From Phymorhynchus buccinoides (lineage: Eukaryota; Mollusca; Gastropoda; Neogastropoda; Raphitomidae), in the NCBI GenBank assembly GCA_017654935.2, contig CM065699.1:47953456-48017455 (forward strand): 64,000 bases of DNA. Direction: 5' to 3'. This document shows positions 58,951 to 64,000 of this stretch, piece by piece (positions within the stretch are counted from its first letter, which is position 1; each line of letters begins with the position of its first letter). The translations under genes and the position numbers were made by a program. The notes below the pieces were generated by a model. The model did no database searches. It worked only from the letters and a program-made list of their open reading frames with translations, and had not been told where the DNA came from.

Positions 58951-59138
58951 TTAGGCCGTGTACACACATAAGCGGATATTCCATGCGGAAACCCGTGCGC
59001 AATCCATAAATAAGTGAAACAAAGAAGGGAAAAGATTTGCGCACGTGTCCGAATGTCCCCTATATGCGTAAACTTTTATCCTTCTTTCTTCCACTTATTT
59101 GGGGTTTTCCGTACGGAACTTACGCGTAACCCGGCCTT
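58951..59138 (-). mobile_element. M5 element, full
   Basis: Left end AGGCCGTGTACACACATAAG, right end ACGCGTAACCCGGCCT; AGGCCG/CGGCCT at the extreme ends are inverted. The interior is the reverse complement of 29454-29601 (GCGCACGTGTCCGAATGTCC, CCTTCTTTCTTCCACTTATT). Confidence 0.7.
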
Positions 59139-59333
59139 TCTGACAAAAACAAGACCATGAAAACCTCCGCACAAGGTTATTTCCCGCAGTAAAGTAGGTT
59201 ATATTGTACATCACTTCTAGAGTCCAAGCTGGTAGAAAGTATGGTGAATCTTTGGCGCCAAACTATTGCACTTTATACACTGGTTTCGGGCTTGAATCTG
59301 CAGGCATGAGCTGAACACCACCAACAGCACACG

Positions 59334-59335
59334 TT

Positions 59336-59371
<36 letters not shown>

Positions 59372-59845
59372 CGGATATTTATATAGCGCTTTTTATCGAG
59401 CACAAAGCGCTTTACAATCAGTATTGAAACACTCACACACGCACACACACGCACAACAGACACACACGCAAAAAAAAACCCAGACACACACGCACGTACG
59501 TGCACGCACGAGAGTGAACGCGTTCGTGCACACAGACATACACACACATTTCATCAAACACACAGAAAACACATTCTCACTGAAACGCACACAAACTTAC
59601 TCAAGCATACACTTGTACAAACACGCGCGCACGCACGCACACACATACACACACACGCGCACTCACATACACAAAGCACTCACGTGTACTCACACTCACA
59701 GACACATACTCACACACACACACCCCCCCCCCCCTCTAGCGAACACAATCTCTCCTGCGCACGCATACACTCATACACATGCAAGCAGATATACCCACAC
59801 AGAACACACACAACACACTCACACCTGCTTGGAAGCGCGTGTGCT
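59334..59845. repeat. TAA microsatellite, SINE-like tail and CA-rich region
   Basis: (TAA)n at 59338-59370, then CGGATATTTATATAGCGCTT and GCACAAAGCGCTTTACAATC, a common SINE 3' end, then imperfect CA-rich sequence to 59845. Confidence 0.75.
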
Positions 59846-60429
59846 TAAATAGATTAGATTACAAGCGGTGATTCAATCACATTATTAAAATTAAAATATA
59901 TATTTTGTTTGCCTTAATAGAACGCTTCAGAAGAACACTAGTTGTCTCCACATCAAACGTTTAAAGCGTTTCCCACACGCGCACAGACAATCCACGACAA
60001 TAGGCCTGAACATGTCAATCACAATCTTCAGAGCATAACCCAGTTTGAGAGTAATCATAAACAACTTTCTGTCATGTTCACAAAATGTCAGTTGAAACGA
60101 AACGAGATTTGTGTGTCTACAATTTTTAAAACTGTCTCCAGTAGCTTACGGGGTTTATCGCACAACAGAAGTCAATATTTATTTAAAATATTCGAAAATC
60201 ACCCTCCCTTTGTGGCACTTTGGATGGTTGTCTTTTTCTTTGAACACCACTGAAGTCGAGATGGTATATCTATAGATTTCTATGACATTGTGTGCTCCTG
60301 AAATGCTATGGTGACATTGTCTTTGTGGTCCTGAAATGTTACACGAGAAAGCCTTTTTTCTTTATTAAACACATCACGAGAAACGATTTGCATTAATCAA
60401 AACATCACATGAGAATTCTAGGCCCGAAC

Positions 60430-60752
60430 TGCCAATGCCCCCGATGGAAGCACACTTGGAAATCCCAGCTATCAATTCGGCCATACCAGGCAGCGGGATT
60501 TCTCCCTGCTCTTATACCGACTTTCAACTGCTGTGGGATTTTTACAATGCGTAAAGCGCACGGGTACCGGTCAGATTAGCTTTAAGTCCCCAACCCGGCG
60601 AAGGACTCGACGTTCAGTTTCGGTTTTCCTGTCGAAATAGAAAGAAAGGGCGAGGAGGCCCGGGATTCGAACCCGGGTCACTTCACGCAGCAAGTCACGC
60701 ATTACATTTGGCAGGCGAACGTCTTAATAACCACTCTGCCACCTTTGGTTTT
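60430..60752 (-). mobile_element. S2 tRNA-derived SINE, full length
   Basis: On the minus strand: AAAGGTGGCAGAGTGGTTAT (A box), GACCCGGGTTCGAATCCCGG (intact B box), then GCCCTTTCTTTCTATTTCGA and CGCTGCCTGGTATGGCCGAA. The B box is better preserved than at 7123. Confidence 0.85.
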
Positions 60753-61082
60753 TTTGTGTTATACAACGAGTGCTATCTGCCTCCGCAGTGTCCAGCTGAG
60801 GTCAGCCTCAATGGGATGGTCAGCAGCAGCATCATCAGTAGTAGTAGTAGTAGCCAGGGGGTCAGTTCGGCTTGACAGGTGGCAGCCCCGCGAGCCCCAT
60901 GGTTAGTGTTGGCCCTTCTGGAGATGGCTTGAGTGGTCAGCACTGCACACAGATATGGAGGACACAGTACAGATGCAGGTGTTCAGACAGGTGTACATAT
61001 GCAGAGGCGCGCACGCACACACACACACACACCCTGCGCCCCCGCGCGCAGCATGCGTATACGTACACACACGTAATATATT

Positions 61083-61321
61083 CGATGGCTTGGAGTCAAA
61101 ACGGACTCTCTTTAGATAGTCCATTGACGTATTATTGGATTTATTACAAAAACTAATATCTTGTGTCAAACAATGACTGCAGAAATATAAAAAAGGGGGT
61201 TTTGCTTTTTATATTTCAGCAGTCTTTTTTTTTATACAAGTTATTAGTTTTCGTAATAAGTTCAATAATATGTCAATGGACTATCTAAAGAGAGTCCGTT
61301 AAGACTCCAAGCCATCGAATG
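61083..61321. mobile_element. M3 TIR element, full length
   Basis: TCGATGGCTTGGAGTCAAAA CGGACTCTCTTTAGATAGTC ... GACTATCTAAAGAGAGTCCG TTAAGACTCCAAGCCATCGA: arms of about 50 bp. Best preserved of the three M3 copies. Confidence 0.8.
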
Positions 61322-61659
61322 TACACAAACCAATAACTCCCATTTACTGATGTAATTTATAAGTATGAATAGACTCGCATAGCCTCATACCCCCCCCCCC
61401 CCCCCCCCCGAACGGACATTCAGAATACCACATGCACATAGTATACACATATTTTTATTTGTCTTAAGATCACTGTCAGGTGAACATGCATTACATTAAA
61501 GAACGACCGAGGGGGAGAGAGAGAGATTAATACATTTGTATTAAGTCTCACTCATTTGTCTTCATTGAGACTTAATTGCTATAATGATTATTTGTAATGT
61601 TTATATTCATTGTCTTCATGTTGATTATTCTTTTATTCTTGTCTTGTCTTTAATGTGTA

Positions 61660-61734
61660 TGTTTATGTTAGTGCTTAGGCCTTTGTTCAGCGCTTTGAGC
61701 TCCCTGCAAAGGGAGTTAAGCGCTCTATAAATAA

Positions 61735-61769
<35 letters not shown>

Positions 61770-61822
61770 TCTTCTCCTCCTCCTCCTTCTTCTTCTTCTC
61801 CCCCCTCCTCCTCCTCCTTCTT
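61660..61822 (+). mobile_element. SINE-like 3' end with TTA microsatellite and TTC/TCC tract
   Basis: GCGCTTTGAGCTCCCTGCAA and AAGCGCTCTATAAATAATCA followed by (TTA)n at 61738-61770, then CTTCTCCTCCTCC pyrimidine repeats. The GCGCT(C/A)TATAAAT ending is a common animal SINE tail. Confidence 0.6.
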
Positions 61823-62009
61823 CTTATCTTTTCTACTTTTGATTTAACGCGCAATTTGAAAAGTTTGACATTCACGACACACCATTTGCAGAAATTGGAC
61901 ATAGAAGACAGAATTGTTGCTCTCTGGTTCTTCTGCTGACTTGGTTTCAAACAGAGTCAAATAAAACAAGAACCGACTTCCATGTTGTGGGGTACTGGTA
62001 GAACACATT

Positions 62010-63775
62010 AAAAAACAGACATAGATAATGACGTAAACAAGAACATTGGGATTCTGGGAGTTGACATAGATAATGACGTAAACAAGGACATTGGGATTCT
62101 GGGAGTTGACATAGATAATGACGTAAACAAGGACATTGGGATTCTGGGAGTTGACATAGATAATGACGTAAACAAGGACATTGGGATTCTGGGAGTTGAC
62201 ATAGATAATGACGTAAACAAGAACATTGGGATTCTGGGAGTTGACATAGATAATGACGTAAACAAGGACATTGGGATTCTGGGAGTTGACATAGATAATG
62301 ACGTAAACAAGAACATTGGGATTCTGGGAGTTGACATAGATAATGACGTAAACAAGGACATTGGGATTCTGGGAGTTGACATAGATAATGACGTAAACAA
62401 GGACATTGGGATTCTGGGAGTTGACATAGATAATGACGTAAACAAGGACATTGGGATTCTGGGAGTTGACATAGATAATGACGTAAACAAGGACATTGGG
62501 ATTCTGGGAGTTGACATAGATAACGACGTAAACAAGGACATTGGGATTCTGGGAGTTGACATAGATAACGACGTAAACAAGAACATTGGGATTCTGGGAG
62601 TTGACATAGATAATGACGTAAACAAGGACATTGGGATTCTGGGAGTTGACATAGATAATGACGTAAACAAGAACATTGGGATTCTGGGAGTTGACATAGA
62701 TAATGACGTAAACAAGGACATTGGGATTCTGGGAGTTGACATAGATAACGACGTAAACAAGGACATTGGGATTCTGGGAGTTGACATAGATAACGACGTA
62801 AACAAGAACATTGGGATTCTGGGAGTTGACATAGATAACGACGTAAACAAGGACATTGGGATTCTGGGAGTTGACATAGATAACGACGTAAACAAGGACA
62901 TTGGGATTCTGGGAGTTGACATAGATAACGACGTAAACAAGGACATTGGGATTCTGGGAGTTGACATAGATAACGACGTAAACAAGGACATTGGGATTCT
63001 GGGAGTTGACATAGATAATGACGTAAACAAGGACATTGGGATTCTGGGAGTTGACATAGATAATGACGTAAACAAGGACATTGGGATTCTGGGAGTTGAC
63101 ATAGATAATGACGTAAACAAGGACATTGGGATTCTGGGAGTTGACATAGATAACGACGTAAACAAGGACATTGGGATTCTGGGAGTTGACATAGATAATG
63201 ACGTAAACAAGGACATTGGGATTCTGGGAGTTGACATAGATAACGACGTAAACAAGAACATTGGGATTCTGGGAGTTGACATAGATAATGACGTAAACAA
63301 GGACATTGGGATTCTGGGAGTTGACATAGATAATGACGTAAACAAGGACATTGGGATTCTGGGAGTTGACATAGATAATGACGTAAACAAGGACATTGGG
63401 ATTCTGGGAGTTGACATAGATAATGACGTAAACAAGAACATTGGGATTCTGGGAGTTGACATAGATAATGACGTAAACAAGGACATTGGGATTCTGGGAG
63501 TTGACATAGATAATGACGTAAACAAGAACATTGGGATTCTGGGAGTTGACATAGATAATGACGTAAACAAGGACATTGGGATTCTGGGAGTTGACATAGA
63601 TAATGACGTAAACAAGAACATTGGGATTCTGGGAGTTGACATAGATAATGACGTAAACAAGAACATTGGGATTCTGGGAGTTGACATAGATAATGACGTA
63701 AACAAGAACATTGGGATTCTGGGAGTTCACATAGATAATGACGTAAACAAGGACATTGGGATTCTGGGAGTTGTT
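62010..63775 (+). repeat. 45-bp minisatellite, about 39 units
   Basis: Unit TTGACATAGATAATGACGTA then AACAAGGACATTGGGATTCT and GGGAG, an exact 45-bp period. Variation is confined almost entirely to two sites, AAG(G/A)ACATT and GATAA(T/C)GACG, both transitions; TAACGACG units cluster at 62520-63240. One unit near 63727 has TTCACATAG. Because 45 is a multiple of three, several frames are open throughout: on the minus strand one of 667 codons with repeat NSQNPNVLVYVIIYV (61844-63847), and on the plus strand DIDNDVNKDIGILGV without stops. No known protein matches from recall. Confidence 0.96.
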
Positions 63776-64000
63776 GACTTTTTTGTCTGTTTCGGTGTTC
63801 TCTTCTTCTTCTTCTGATTGGGGATGTTTATCCTGCCCCGCGCCCAAAGTCTTCCCTTAGTTAGACTGCTATTGGCGCACAGGATGCATGCTTTGTGAGT
63901 TTGTGTCATCCATTCCACCGGCACAACACGGCCTACTCGTACCGAATAGTGGAATGGGCTTAACGCGCGCGCGCGCACGCAAGATCTTGTGCATGCGTTC
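63776..64000. other. window end, no recognised feature
   Basis: Short TTC run at 63800-63813 and GCGCGCGCGCAC near 63966. No coding similarity. Confidence 0.6.

Noticed and set aside
61844..63847. 667-codon minus-strand frame with 15-residue repeats as a gene
   Set aside because: Repeat period 45 keeps frames open; the parallel minus frame (567 codons) and a plus-strand frame are also open. No flanking exon or family similarity. Kept as a repeat with a transcript test suggested.

Overview
The window is eukaryotic: intron-rich, dense in repeats, and dominated by one gene on the + strand. Eighteen coding exons between 365 and 36437 encode most of MARCHF6 (MARCH6/TEB4, the metazoan Doa10 homologue), a polytopic E3 ubiquitin ligase of the ER membrane. 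The exons appear in the order of the vertebrate protein, and every junction is GT-AG with matching phase. The N-terminal RING-CH exons lie upstream of base 1. The stop codon is at 36435-36437, and a plausible poly(A) signal follows at 37605. The host is probably a lophotrochozoan, most likely a mollusc; this is inferred from repeat style, LINE relics and large introns, not proven.

Region 1-36.4 kb (MARCHF6). The introns are packed with short interspersed elements, TIR elements and tandem arrays. The most unusual feature is that many exons carry partial copies of their own edges in the adjacent intron. Copies of an exon's 5' part keep the splice acceptor and lie upstream of the intact exon; copies of its 3' part keep the donor and lie downstream. 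This affects an exon just off the left end (2 copies), E6 (2 acceptor copies), E8 (2 diverged 3' copies), E10 (one near-complete copy split by a SINE), E11 (2 acceptor-side and 4 donor-side copies), E14 (8 acceptor-side copies), E16 (donor edge amplified to 62 units over 2.4 kb) and E17 (3 donor-side traces). Several donors run straight into GA or GT microsatellites.

Region 36.4-64 kb (downstream). I see no intact host gene here. It holds the presumed 3' UTR, LINE reverse-transcriptase relics (42.3 kb, 43.6-44.4 kb), a decayed LINE ORF1-like fragment (47.65-48.2 kb), CA/CT microsatellites, minisatellites with units of 23, 63, 49 and 45 bp, nested TIR and foldback elements, and SINEs.

Local repeat labels used below. 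S1, S2, S3: tRNA-derived SINEs. G: a SINE-like element with a GAA-repeat end, a shared 5' half and two alternative 3' halves (G1, G2). R1, R2, R3: other short interspersed families. M1: TTAA-flanked piggyBac-like MITE. M2: CCGTA...TACGG TIR family. M3: GGCTTGGAGTC TIR family. M4: CAGTGGAACC TIR family. M5: AGGCCG-ended family. FB1: foldback with TTAGGG-like blocks. FB2: large foldback at 57.4-58.8 kb. Comparisons with known proteins are from memory of the family; no database search was run.
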